Assembly: GCA_022695795.1 (NCBI GenBank)
Contig: MU404102.1
Coordinates: 1 to 64,000 of the forward strand
DNA from: Biscogniauxia marginata
Taxonomy: Eukaryota; Ascomycota; Sordariomycetes; Xylariales; Xylariaceae
Length of the DNA stretch: 64,000 nt
Direction of reading: 5' to 3'
A program made the position numbers and the translations under genes. This document shows, piece by piece, positions 36,267-47,699 of this stretch; the stretch's first letter is position 1, and every line of letters starts with the position of its first letter. A model generated the notes under the pieces. That model saw nothing but the letters and a program-made list of their open reading frames with translations. It had not been told where the DNA came from and ran no database searches.

Positions 36267-37993
36267 ATGACTGCTAGCTACCCTCCAGAGTTGACACCCG
36301 CTGAAGGGGACAGGCTGATCGAGGTCATCAAAGATTGGGCGCTGGCGCATGGACTGACAGTTCGACCACCCCCGACCCTCATATCTGCCGAGGCAGATCC
36401 TGCAGGAATTCTCTCCACCGCAGTTCCAGTCACTCTATTTCCTAGCCCGTTTCCCCAGGTCTGTTTCGATCAGGGAGTTTCCGTCCAACAAGCTTATAAC
36501 GAGCTCTATGCCTCCATCAGCCAAGACGAAGACTTTCTGGCCCACATAGTGAAGGAGTAAGATCGCCACTGTTTCGTTATAGGATTCAGCTTCAAGTGAT
36601 GCGAGTCGCGATATTTCTTGCCTCGAGTGGCTGATGGAGTATAGAATAGGAGATAGTGATACCTTCATTACAGAATTGTGGAAAGTACATCTTCGAGTCA
36701 AAGCCGAGGGTTATGTCCAAGTAAGTCCACCATGTTTAAACCCACCCTCATGGCACCACTAATTAGTTGGCAGCCCAAATGTCTAGGTCTGTTTCGCTCC
36801 GATTACATGGTTCATCAAGAGCATGCCGACTCTGTCCCGCAGATCAAGCAGGTAGAATTCAACACCATCGCTGCCTCTTTTGGGGGGCTGTCATCACACA
36901 CATCCTTACTCCACAGGTGAGTGAACCTATTTCGGCTTGTTAGCATTACGCTGAATATCATTTCAGGTATCTTGCATCCACCGAGTATCCGCTGCTTGGG
37001 AAGTCAATCAAGCGAGGTTCTTTGAAGTTACCTCCAAACAGCAGCGCCGCCGGACTAGCTTCAGGTATTCGCCAAGCCTTCATAGAATATGGCCCTTCTA
37101 CTACCGGCCATCAAAAGTGTGTAATCTTTCTGGTCCAAGGCGGCGAGAGAAACGTGTTCGACCAGCGGCACCTTGAATACGAACTTCAGCAGTCTGAGGA
37201 GCCGCTGATCCCTGTTTTCCGACTTCCATTTGCGGAGGCTTTGCAACATACTAGCATCGCGGAAGGAGCCGGACGTCAACTATTATATCGGTCGCCACAA
37301 TTACCTGCCCACACTTTTGAGGTTTCTGTGATTTATATGAGATGTGGCTACGGCCCGGATGATTACCCTGATCAGTCAGCGTGGGAAGCTCGCCATCACT
37401 TAGAAAGATCAGCAGCTATTAAGTGCCCATCGGTTCTAACTCAAATTGCCGGTACGAAGAAAGTCCAGCAAGTTCTAGCGACACCAGAGACACCATCGAA
37501 CCCTTCCGTGCTCGGGCGTTATATTCCCAACGACTCAACTTTAATAACTAACCTTACGAGCACTTTTACGAACATCTATCCTTTGGACGAGACCGATGCT
37601 GGTCTTAAGGCTCGCAGAATTGCTACTGATCCTGAGCTTTGTAAGGTTTATGTCCTCAAACCGCAGCGAGAAGGGGGCGGGAACAACATATATCGGTCTG
37701 CGATACCGCAGTTTTTGAAGACAGTACCAGAAGCACACTGGCCATCCTATATTCTCATGAAACTGATTACTCCGCCGCCGACTAGGAATACCATCCTGCG
37801 TAATGGCAAATTAGAACATGGCGGGGTTATCTGTGAGCTTGGGATATATGGTACATGTATTTGGGATCAGCAGGCCAAGATTATATCTCATAACGAGCAG
37901 GTTGGGTATCTCCTCCGCACAAAGGGAGACCAAAGCGAGGAGGGTGGCGTTGCTGCGGGATTTGGGTGTATGGATAGTTGTAGCTTAGTCTAA
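36267..37993 (+). CDS. gsh2: Glutathione synthetase
   Basis: Four exons: 36267-36556, 36645-36720, 36774-36916 and 36967-37993 (introns 88, 53 and 50 nt), summing to 1536 nt and 511 residues. The enzyme joins gamma-glutamylcysteine and glycine using ATP, the last step of glutathione synthesis in the cytosol. Family marks of the eukaryotic type are [20 protein letters not shown], the [14 protein letters not shown] block, the glycine-rich loop [31 protein letters not shown], and the C-terminal [20 protein letters not shown] ending. Length matches the family. MTASYPPE at 36267 is chosen over the upstream in-frame ATG at 36237, whose 10 extra codons look like leader. Confidence 0.95.
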
Positions 37994-39734
37994 ACTACCG
38001 AGGCTATGATAGAGAGGGGAAGTTGAGGAAATGCCAACCCGTATGGATGCATTTGAACATACTCAGAGTTTCCAATAAGAAGACATACAACAAGCAACAA
38101 AATGTTTTCCTTTTTTTTTTTTTTTTTTCGGTTCTACACGACTTATAAAAGCAGCATTAGGCCTTTCCATGTAGTACTTAATAACTGCGCAATTACTGAT
38201 ATCGAAAACATTGGTAATTTGTTATATCATGACCAAGATATACCTAGACCTTGTCCTCATTGCCTGTCTGATGTAATGCTAGCGCTGGTCGTCGCGGAGG
38301 GAGACACGTAACTTCTCTGTCCTGGCTGGGACGATGGGAAAAAAGCCATTCTAATGTTGTAAATGCAATTGACTACAAAACCACCTAGTTTAACTAGGTA
38401 CTTCACGTCTGCATTACATATCCTACTCATACAGTAGTTCGCATCATTCTATATACACACCTAAGTTAGAGATATCTCCGAACCTTACACAGTATTCCAG
38501 TTCGATTTGGCTAATCGAGGCTCGTGAGCTCATCTAAAGTAAACAGACATGGAATACACCAAATCGCCATCCATCATTAATAACCTGCCTGTCTAGGAAA
38601 TAGCAATTCAGTGACGGGAAACATAGTTTTGATCCTCGACGTAGAAAAATAGGACTTGCTTCCATGGTATGACTTTAAACATGATTGCCTTCCCACCTTG
38701 CTCCTTTGACTCTCTTTTCCTCATGCTTAACCTAGAACACTGAGGCGCCACTGGTGATGCTTGATTTCGACTTGATCGAGGCCATCATACTTCTCGGATC
38801 CCATTTCCACAAATACCTATCGTATTTTTAGTAAACACTGCCAAATACCCATATTTCGCACTACTAGAAAGCATCGAATCTTCATTAACTAATCTTCATC
38901 CCTACAAAACATCATTGAAAGGGCTCAATTCTAGTCGGGGAACTGTACTTCGAGATCGGCCATGTCTTCTAGAAGACATTTCACGCCCGAGAACAGACTT
39001 TGAGTACGGCCTGGTCCCCGGCGGTCGTCCGAGGTGGGCCCAGCTAAAGAGGCTGTATCCCCTTTCTCCGGTAAGTACAAATCGTAAAAAAAGAGGACCT
39101 ACGTCTCGACTTGGACGTACGCACGCCCACGCATTCTGCAGCGTAAAATATTCGATGCTATCGCTACCTACGTCCATGCTTTTTTGAGAATTGGCAGACA
39201 TCAATTCTAGACGAAGGCTGGCACACGTTTTTGGGTATGCATCCGCGTAGGGACATCCTAGTAAAGGTCAATAACACCACGAGTTTCTACTCAGGTTTTA
39301 TACATCACCAATTTCGTCCAATCCCATTAGAATTTATTCATCGATCCAAAGACCAAGACAAAACGGCCCCTCCTAGAGGATTACTATCTCGAGTTCTAGA
39401 GATCGACCACTCGCTGGAAATTCATCCTCCAAGAAGTTGCACCTACGCCATCAATCTCTTCATCTCATCACGCCGAGTTACCAGAATTTACTAGAAGCAT
39501 TCCCTTATATTGCCAGTAGATGAGTGCGCCGGCTACGAGGTGGACAGAATCATCGTGCTCAATTCATCATCATCATCACAGTGTCTCTCTTCAGCATTCA
39601 TTTCACTAACTTGCCTCATCCACCGAACTCCCTCGAAAATACCAAATTTCTCGGTCTACTATTTTTCCACAACACAACCAAGATTTTGAAGTGAAGGGGG
39701 GAAAAAAATCACCGAGTACCTACGTCCTGGAATC
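37994..39734. other. Intergenic
   Basis: About 1.7 kb without a supported gene. It has a 21-base T-run at 38109-38129 and a CATCAT run near 39566-39577. Frames of 69-100 codons here show no domain. Confidence 0.5.
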
Positions 39735-41243
39735 ATGGACATTCGCTTCATATTAAACGAGCCGGTCGCCTATAATCGTTGCCGCGGCGATGCACACGAC
39801 CAAGATAACGAGGAGATGACCTGGTCGCAGACCTCTGCTACGCCAACACTGCTCCCAATCCCCAGCCAACCTAGTGCTATGGCAAGCTGGGAAAGCCACA
39901 TGCACGTTTCATCCGACGCTGCCTCTAGGACACCAACACACAATGCTAGAATAGACCACCAAGTCGCCCCAGAATCAGCCATGGATCTCGACAACGAGGA
40001 GAATCCATCTGCCGCTATGGAGAAATCGTCGGAAGAGCGAGAATCACCATTGCCGCCAAATTTCGTCCCAGTGTCTCGTCGCTCTAGCATTGATAGCCAA
40101 GAGACAATCTCCGAGAACGGCGACGGCGACGGCGCCGAAAAGAGAGTGCACGATGAAATACACCAAACACCTCTATCTGCGACGCGCGGTCTCCCAAGCC
40201 TCCGGAATGCCTTCGCTCCTACGCGAGTAGCAGAAGCGCATACCGTCTCGACATCAGCAGCCAGCACCGTACAGAATACCGCAGGACCCAAGAACACCAC
40301 CGCCCTATTTTCTCGCGCCGGCGCGCCAGTTATACCTTCTTCGCGACCGGGCTTCGGACCCTCGACGTCACCCCATCCGACCCAGACCACGGCCCCAAAG
40401 GCTCCGGCCAAGGGCCTATTCAGGAACATACCAATCTCCTCCTGGGACCTTGGAGCACCGAGGAAACCTCCAAACAAGGGGGAGCCGCAAAACCAGGTGA
40501 TGATCAACCGATGCGAGACGCCCAACCAGCCCATACGCGGCGGAACGCCCGACGCGCCGTTCCGCAGCCGAGTCAGGCGGCCCACGAAGCTCGACGCGCA
40601 CTTGGGAATTTCAATAGCCTCCGGGGTGGGACATGCCGGGAATGATAACGACGGCGATGATGGGGATAACTACCACCGCACCCATAACCACCACCAGCAG
40701 CACATCGCTCCCCGGCCCATCACGCCGCCGCCCGGAACCCACCGTCCAGTTATCGCGGACCCCACGCCCGTACCCATACCCATGCCAACGCCCATGCCCA
40801 CGCCCTCACCCGAAAGCCCGCACCCCGGCAGCAGCGGGTGGACCGCGATCAACAGCCCCGGAACCAACCCCTTCCTCGTCCTTCAACCCTCGCCCCCGCC
40901 GACCGGGAGCCGTCGGCGCGGTCGCAACCAACAGCAGCACGGACTCGCAGCTGCCGGCACCCAGAACCTCAACCCCGGCGCCCCAGCAAAATCTAAACCC
41001 AAAGCCAAGGCCAAGTCCAAATCCAAGTTCGTCGTCTGGAACGCGCTGATCGAGCCCCTCGCGCGCTGGGAGGCGGACGCGGCGCGGCAGAGACGAGGGC
41101 TCGGGGACAAGGAGGGCGGCAAGAAGAATGAGACTAAGCAGAAGAACAAACGTACATCCCGCGAGGGCTGCGAGGGTGAGGCCGAGAGTGGAGAGATCGG
41201 GGGGCAGAGGAAGAGGAAGAAGGGCGTCATAGGTAGCGATTGA
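39735..41243 (+). CDS. Disordered hypothetical protein
   Basis: Single frame of 502 residues starting MDIRFILNEP, a short N-terminal motif I have seen on several fungal nuclear proteins. There is otherwise no recognisable domain. The middle is rich in Ser, Pro, Thr and Ala. Residues about 325-350 are a proline repeat (PVPIPMPTPMPTPSPESPHP). The C-terminus is basic (KSKPKAKAKSKSK, then an RKRKKG tail), which suggests nuclear localisation. GC rises to coding-like levels from about 40550. A 271-codon frame on the opposite strand is explained by GC-rich codons in this gene. The real protein could be longer or spliced; function unknown. Confidence 0.55.
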   Translation: MDIRFILNEPVAYNRCRGDAHDQDNEEMTWSQTSATPTLLPIPSQPSAMASWESHMHVSSDAASRTPTHNARIDHQVAPESAMDLDNEENPSAAMEKSSEERESPLPPNFVPVSRRSSIDSQETISENGDGDGAEKRVHDEIHQTPLSATRGLPSLRNAFAPTRVAEAHTVSTSAASTVQNTAGPKNTTALFSRAGAPVIPSSRPGFGPSTSPHPTQTTAPKAPAKGLFRNIPISSWDLGAPRKPPNKGEPQNQVMINRCETPNQPIRGGTPDAPFRSRVRRPTKLDAHLGISIASGVGHAGNDNDGDDGDNYHRTHNHHQQHIAPRPITPPPGTHRPVIADPTPVPIPMPTPMPTPSPESPHPGSSGWTAINSPGTNPFLVLQPSPPPTGSRRRGRNQQQHGLAAAGTQNLNPGAPAKSKPKAKAKSKSKFVVWNALIEPLARWEADAARQRRGLGDKEGGKKNETKQKNKRTSREGCEGEAESGEIGGQRKRKKGVIGSD

Positions 41244-42486
41244 GGGCGACACGTGCCTACGGCTAGCCTAGGAGAGAAGTAACGGAGGGGAGAAGAAGGA
41301 CGGTATATGTAGTACATATACGTTATACCAAAAAGGGGGTTGGTTGGGTTGGACTGGGATGCTTCTTTCGCTCCCGAGATCGTGAGCGAGGGTAGATACA
41401 TTAGGAGGGAGTGGATTGAGGGAGTCTCAGCACAATCGATCGAGGATTTTTGTCCCGGATTCTGTTCATACGAACAACGGATTTGCTGCGTTTGCTGGGC
41501 CTCGGGTCGATTTCGACACAAAAAGGAGGCGAGTATGGAGACGTGACACGAGAAAATCTTCCTTCCTATATATGCCTCTCCCTCTCGCTCCCAGTTGCGA
41601 TGCTGACTCTCGAGGAGACATGGATACACATTATAGTCCACCGCGAAGCTCACAACTCAACAATCGGATGGGCGCGTGGTTGGCCCACTCAGAATAGCAA
41701 CTGAAATGGGCTATCACTCAGAGCCATCCGTACTTTAGCCAGAAGGATCTGGGGCTCTGCTTTTCTCAGTTGCGTATCCGCTCTCTATACAGACTTTACG
41801 AATCAATTACCATCGTCGCCTGGGCTTTGTGGCGGAAAATGATGGTGATGAAAGGGGTACAGTTAGTTTGCTTACCTACCTCGCCATAACCATAATACGT
41901 GATCGCTGCCTTTCTACCTACCTAGGCCGCATCACTCTAGCAAGGTGAAAATACAGATAGGGGGGTAAGATAGTGTAAAAGCTAGGTAGGTAGTTAGTAT
42001 CTTGCCGCAGAATCGAGATAGCAGAAAGGCTGCTAGTGAAAACAAAAAAAAAAAACAAAAAAAAAAAAAGGTAGGTAAACATGAAAAAAGTACATTCGGT
42101 TCGACCTAGGTCCAGATGTTTACACACGTAAATATAACCAGTGATATCGTACAGCCATAATTCTTCCTCATTCTCCCCTCCGCCGGAAAAAAAAAAAGAC
42201 GAATTCATTTTCCCCTGACAGACAAACGGGTAAGAGGGTTACATATGAAAACTCGGGAGTTGAGAGCTGGGAGATCCCCATCACCATAGTCTATTAGCTT
42301 GGGTGTCTGGGAATGGGTAGTAGATCAGGGGAAAACATTGTCAGATTCAGGTCCTAGTTTATACATTGACACCGTAGACCGGCAGCGGATGGGAAGGTAA
42401 TAGCTTGCTTGCTGGACCGATTGATAGGCCTTTGCGCCCTGCTAGACTCCCCCGTCCCCATCGCACACAGCATCTATGCTATTCGT
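41244..42486. other. Convergent intergenic region
   Basis: Lies between the 3' ends of the hypothetical gene and the mtSSB gene. A-runs lie at 42044-42070 and 42187-42198, with GTAGGTAGGTAG-type repeats at 41870-41995. No gene supported. Confidence 0.55.
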
Positions 42487-43053
42487 TTATTCGGCGGGGG
42501 GTGGAGTTGGGCGCTTGAGAACCTCAAGGTGTTCTGTAATGATTGCCGCCTGGTCAGTCGACGGCGCGTCCTTCTGGATTTCGCAGTGGTGATATCTTAC
42601 TCTGGGTGATGCGGAGGATGGATCTCGGCTTGCCCTCGGCATCGTTGTACTGGGCCATGATGGCGGTGCCTTCGACGTATACGGTGGCACTAGATTGGGG
42701 GAAACGAATTAGCCCCCTGTTGGCAATTCCAAAATGCAGACATGACATGGTGTAGAAGCGCACCCCTTGGGCAGCGAGGTCAGGAAATCCCGACGTGGGC
42801 CCTCCTCGGCGAAGGCAGTGACCCTGAACCAGCTCGTCTGGCGGTTGTCCTTGGGCCCGTGACTGTGGGCAAGGGAATACTCGACGAGCTCGAGTCCCGT
42901 GGCCGTGGATTTCATCTCGGGCGGCGCGGCGAGGTTGCCGACCAGTGTGATCTTGGCGACGTCGCGGCGGGGTGAGGCGCTGAAGGCTCGGGAGAAGGAC
43001 GTGCGCATCGCCGGAGCGGCGGAGAGGCGGCGCGCGAAGAGGGAGGCGGACAT
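42487..43053 (-). CDS. rim1: Mitochondrial single-stranded DNA-binding protein
   Basis: Three exons: 43053-42764, 42689-42601 and 42533-42487 (introns 74 and 67 nt), summing to 426 nt and 141 residues. The first about 30 residues (FARRLSAAPAMRTSFSRAFS) are a basic, Ser-rich mitochondrial presequence. The OB-fold follows: ITLVGNLAAPPEMKSTATG, then QTSWFRVTAF, GATVYVEGTAI and RSILRITQKHLEVLKRP. Bacterial-type SSB of this length, without an acidic tail, is the fungal Rim1 form that coats single-stranded mtDNA during replication. Both splices fall inside the OB-fold and are required to complete it. Confidence 0.93.
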
Positions 43054-43830
43054 GTTTTATGTTCGTGGTTGTGCGGATTGGGTTGTTAATTGGGGTTTGG
43101 GGTTCGGTGCTCGGTGTTTTCGTTGGTGTTGCTGATGGGAGCTGATTGGGTCGCGAAAGAATTTCGACGAGAGCTTCAAAAGTGGGATGGGGCAGTAGTG
43201 GTGGGTGATTAGCTGATAACGCTGATTATTTTTTTTCTTCCCTTTTTTTTTACTGGAAAAGATGGAGCTCGTGCGCGTGTTGAAGATTGCTAAGGCTTGA
43301 TTTGATTTGATTGTCTGACGCGACGGGGTCGATTGCAGGGGGGCCCGATTGAAAGGGTCGTGCGGGAGATTAGATCTGCTAATGCGAGGCAATCAGAAGT
43401 AACCAAAATTACTACCCGTATAAATCCATATCGCGTTTGCACTACATGGTACCTATGTAAGGTACCTACCTAGGTAATCCGTAGGATGTAGGTACCTAGG
43501 TACCTTGTAGCAGAGATATATCATTTTATCAAGTGTAAGAGGAGCGCCAACTTCACGCTATTCAATATTCCATGCTCTGGCCATGCACATTACCTCCATA
43601 GTAATACCTTAGGTAAGGTGGACCTAGGTAAGATGGATGACGGCCATGGGACCTCAACATAATGTACCTGCATCGGCGATATAATACATATACATGCCAG
43701 GTATATACACGTATACACCTATGTATGTATATACACAGCGGAAGGCTTGTAGGCCCATACCTATAGGTAGGTAGGTAGTCAGCACGAATATCACTTGTAC
43801 CCGTACATGAGCAGCTCCGATGGACCGAAA
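43054..43830. other. Intergenic with palindromic repeats
   Basis: Upstream of mtSSB. It holds dense TACCTAGGTA and GGTACCTAGGTACC repeats at 43449-43505 and ATGTATGTATATAC-type runs at 43683-43772. No gene seen. Confidence 0.6.
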
Positions 43831-45270
43831 CTAGCATTCCGCGTCAAATATACAAGCTTGTATGATCTTTTCGATCATCTCATCGCTCTCCCACGTCGCA
43901 CCTCCAGGGTACGCCTTGCAGACCTCGCTGAAGGCCCATGTTTCCAGCTCCTCCAGGGTCGGGCGGAGCTCCGGATCGCTCGCCAAGCACGCGGCGATGA
44001 CGCACCGAAGGTCGAAGTTGATTTGGGGGCACGGATCCTCATTCGGGGATAGGGTTATATCGGGGAGAAAACCGGAGGCGGGCGTCTCGGTGGCTGCAGG
44101 ACGGCCCACCTTGCTCAGGTCTACCTCTATTGGCTCGCCCGTGTACTTCGCGTGTGTTTGGAGCAGTATCAGGCTGGCCATCATCTGTGATCAGGCTAGT
44201 TAGCTCAGCTACTTCGATTGCACGCTGCTACACCGCGTGCGCGAGAGCCCGTTACGCACTATTCCTATGTCCAATACGTTGAACTGTTGGCATGTTGCGC
44301 CTGATGAATGTGTGTTGCCCGGCCACCTAGGAACGAACCGTAAGCTGTGCAATTCATTTCCTAGGAAATTTCATGGGCGTTCCTGATGACACTTACAGCC
44401 GTGATAGACCAAAGTCGATTAACTTTAATATAGGAGTCGTGCTATGCTCAGGGCCTTCCATCAACGGCCCAAACATGAAATTACCGCCGTGTATATCTTC
44501 GCTAGCCAACTATCAGCCTTGTATATCCATGGAACTCGTCGCGCAGCAGACGAAGGGGGGTATATACTTACTGTGTCAACCCTAGTGGTGCGCCCTCTTT
44601 CACACTCTTCTCGTTTTCATCAGGGGCATCCCGTGGCCAAGCCATGGCGATACAAGCTCGAATCACTTTTTTATATCCAGAATATCAGCCTCCTATCTTA
44701 TCCTTAAAGCATTCTTTTCCTTGTCCTGGCCAACTGACTGCATAAGAATATCCTCCAAAGCAAGCGGTTTGGGAGACTATTCAGCCCTAAAATCCTCGAT
44801 CTTATCATGAAATTTATCAGGGTCCCATTCTCAAGTGTATCTAGGTATATCCACGCCCAGCCCAGCTCTTCAGTAGAGGCCAGGGGATCATTGTCGATCT
44901 GATTCATGCGGACTATGTGCTTACAGCCTTGTAACATCTATTAATAGAATTCGATTAGTTACTAGCCCTCTCTCTAAGTCTTTCTCGGAGGGACTAATCA
45001 GATAGTCTAGACACACACGAATCGTACCTGTAAAATTGTTTTCTCCTTCTCCAACCCTACCGGTGCATCCCCCCCTGATGATGGCTCTGAGAGTTTAAGT
45101 ACCAGCGACCGGGCGAGCCCTTTGCTTCCTGACTGCCTGTACTTAAACTTGAAGATGCATCCTTGGCCGCCCTTTTCATGAAAGCCTTCTAGATGAAACC
45201 TTCGCTCTGCATCGCCCTGAAAAGATTCATGTATTCGTTTCTCTTGGTTTGATATCTTTTTGCGTGACAT
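43831..45270 (-). CDS. Protein kinase-like protein, six exons
   Basis: Exons 45270-45028, 44937-44739, 44665-44572, 44501-44397, 44326-44260 and 44184-43831, with introns of 90, 73, 70, 70 and 75 nt. The sum is 1062 nt, giving 353 residues. Kinase features are a short Gly loop (EKGGQGC, 32-38), a VAIK-like lysine (Lys59 in LVLKL), a catalytic loop THEDIHGGN with Asp181 and Asn186, and DFG (Asp208 in LKLIDFGLSR). HRD is HED, so the arginine that normally contacts the activation loop is absent. The lobe ends with CLASDPELRPTLEELE. Catalysis is possible because Lys, Asp, Asn and DFG remain. The family resembles lineage-specific fungal kinases of unknown substrate. The frame holds through all five splices. 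Confidence 0.75.
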
Positions 45271-46071
45271 ATTTTAGGAATAGGTGGTCGTGGGGCGCAA
45301 AAGCATATTGGTAAATCAATTAACATTACGTCCATATTTTGCAAATTCTCACGATTTCAACCTGCCAATTAGAAATCTGATAGGAAGGGAGCTCTCATCT
45401 TTGTTACATGCATGGGGTGGCTTGATTTTGATGTGTCTTATCACGCCCGTTTCCGGTACATTTGGTAGTGTCTGAAGCAAGACTCTCTTTGTACTTTGGG
45501 ATTCCACTAAAATCAACTGCACTTGGGAATAAGACTAGGATTATAATTGAGTGTCCTCCCTGATCTAACAATGGGAATTGATATTAGGTAGATTGAGGGA
45601 TTTGAGTGACAGTTGGGCAATTCGGGTATACCCTAAAGACATTCTCGTAGGATGCTTTGTAATTGGCGAGTCCAAGGTCGCGGCCATTGATAATTGTGAG
45701 AGCTGGAAGTAGCCAAGGGCCAATGAGGCTGGCGTAGAGCTTATAGACGGGCTATCACCCGTGCCGCGTGTTCGATATTATTGCCTATTTGAGGTAGGTC
45801 ATAAAGCATGGGAGCGGCAGTGCTCGTTCTGCCGAGACATCAGCCACGCTCTCAATCGATGGATCAAGCTGTATGGATCTTGGACTACGTCACTTCTTGC
45901 CTGTAAGGATCTGCTATAATGACTTGAATGTTACCGCAGGAGTTTGTCATGCTGTCGAACCCGAATCGCGAACTCATTTTCCACGGCACACAAATTACCA
46001 GCTAGATATCGAGAGCCGCCCGCGTCCAGCTCAGTGAACTGGAAAACGATAACCACACAGCTCGGAGAAAA
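45271..46071. other. Divergent intergenic region
   Basis: Shared upstream region of the kinase-like gene and the next gene. An open plus-strand frame at 45944-46219 overlaps the next gene in another phase and is not supported. Nothing else recognised. Confidence 0.5.
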
Positions 46072-46925
46072 ATGGATCCAGGATCGAAAGACTTACCACC
46101 TCCTTGCGAGGACGAACACTATAAATCCTCAAAAGGTGTCACAGAGCCAGACGTACTTGTGCTGGCAGGTCAATTCGTCGTGTCCGACACTGCAGCTGCC
46201 ACGCCCCTCTACCATATGAGTTGGAGTGTGACCTCCATCCCGCAGAAAGGTTCATCTGTTGTATTTGAACGGGTAGAGCACGACTTTCCCAAAGAAGCTC
46301 AGAGCTCAGTTACTTCCGAGCAGCGGAATCGTCACATTTTCTACCTTGCGCACCCGGCGGGTGTGCAGTATCAGACAGATATCCCTGCGTTCTACATTAC
46401 GTCCGTGTCTCCAGACATGCCAGGCAACATCAGTTTCGAAACATCCAAGTCGCGGTTTCAGAAGACCGAGTTCAGGGCGTTGCTGAGCGCGAATAGGGGC
46501 GCGTCCGACACGCCTTTGTTCGATGAGCACGCCCAACCTTTGTTTGACATCAAGCCGAAGTGGGTGGGCGGTCACTACATTTGGTCCGACTCAAATGGCA
46601 GGCATGTAGCGTATGAGGACAGAAAGGGCGAGCAACACAAATTAGTCGTCACGGAGTCGATGGACAGGGTGATGAGGGATACGCTCGTCGCCACATGGTG
46701 TTTGAGGCTATGGCACCATACTGCTGAGAGCAGGCAGGCTAAGAGAGATGGTGAGTAAGATTCTGCTCTGGATTAACTTCCTGATCACCATTGACACGTT
46801 TGTTTAACCGTATCGCAGCGATGGAACGAATGACGCCACCTGAGGCCGTCTTGCAAGGACACGGGAGCACGCAGATGGCTAAGAGAATGGGTGCACTCGG
46901 CTCTCTTGCTGGAGCAGGTGCCTGA
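46072..46925 (+). CDS. Conserved fungal protein, unknown function
   Basis: Two exons: 46072-46750 and 46819-46925 (68-nt intron, donor GTGAGT), giving 261 residues. I recognise no named domain, but the core looks strongly conserved: VVSDTAAATPLYHMSWSVTS, FYLAHPAGVQYQTDIPAFYI, GNISFETSKSRFQKTEFRAL and FDIKPKWVGGHYIWSDSNG. This alternation of strands suggests a beta-rich fold. The C-terminus after the splice is Gly/Ala-rich (MGALGSLAGAGA). The first 25 residues are polar. It ends 353 bp from the LTR of the retroelement and shows no RIP-like damage. Confidence 0.72.
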
Positions 46926-47277
46926 CCTAGTCGAGTAATTAAGTCACGAAAGGATGGATATAATACCCTGCTTGATAGAAGGAGCCATTACTTAAATCCT
47001 CAGGTCTTGAGCATCTGAAGACACGCGTTTGCATAGGGAAACTGGCCAGCCCCGGGTAGGCTCTCTCAACATGATACACGTAGTAGTAGAACATTTATTA
47101 ATATGTAGGTACCTAGGTACTTATTTATTAATATTTTAAGTTGTACATATTATGTTCTCCCTTTTTAATGTGTCGCGGACTATATAAGGGCTAATTGCCA
47201 GAAGGGTAATAGCGTTCGCTTTTGTCATATAATGGTATGATTTTTTAATGCTTTATGAATACCTTTGTCGTTATTAT
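46926..47277. other. Intergenic next to retroelement
   Basis: Single-copy DNA between the preceding gene and the LTR. A TAGGTACCTAGGTACTTATTTATTAATA stretch begins at 47105. The base composition becomes AT-rich toward the insertion. No gene. Confidence 0.6.
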
Positions 47278-47691
47278 TGTGACGAACCTCCCTGTGTATT
47301 CCTAGTCAGCTGACTTCACAGGTGAGTACGTACTAGGTTTTCTTGATTTAAAGGTAATAGTAGGTTGAGATTGGTTCAAGGGTTTATAATGTTATGTTCG
47401 TTAAAGAGGTTTCAAGGTACTCTCATTATAGTATTAAAGAGTAACTATAGTCTTAGATTAATAACTAAAAAACGAGAATGAATAACTAGATATATAAGGA
47501 AACCCTAATTTATTTATACTCGTTCTTCCTTTATATAAACTTGTTAAATTAATAAATCGCTTCTTATTTACCCATGATTTATTAATTCACCTTGAATTAA
47601 TGAATTGACTTTTATTCACTTATGATTTACTAATTCATATTTTACTTATGTGACTTATACGTAAAGGGGGGGGAACACGAGATTTATAACA
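47278..47691 (-). repeat. LTR (3' LTR of the element)
   Basis: 414 bp, TGT...ACA. It differs from the other LTR mainly by transitions. The element's polypurine-tract complement begins right after it. Confidence 0.95.
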
Positions 47692-47699
47692 TTATTCTT

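Noticed and set aside
39770..40585. 271-codon frame on the minus strand opposite the disordered hypothetical protein
   Set aside because: It mirrors the plus-strand codons of a GC-rich gene, has no domain, and the plus frame is longer and extends past it.
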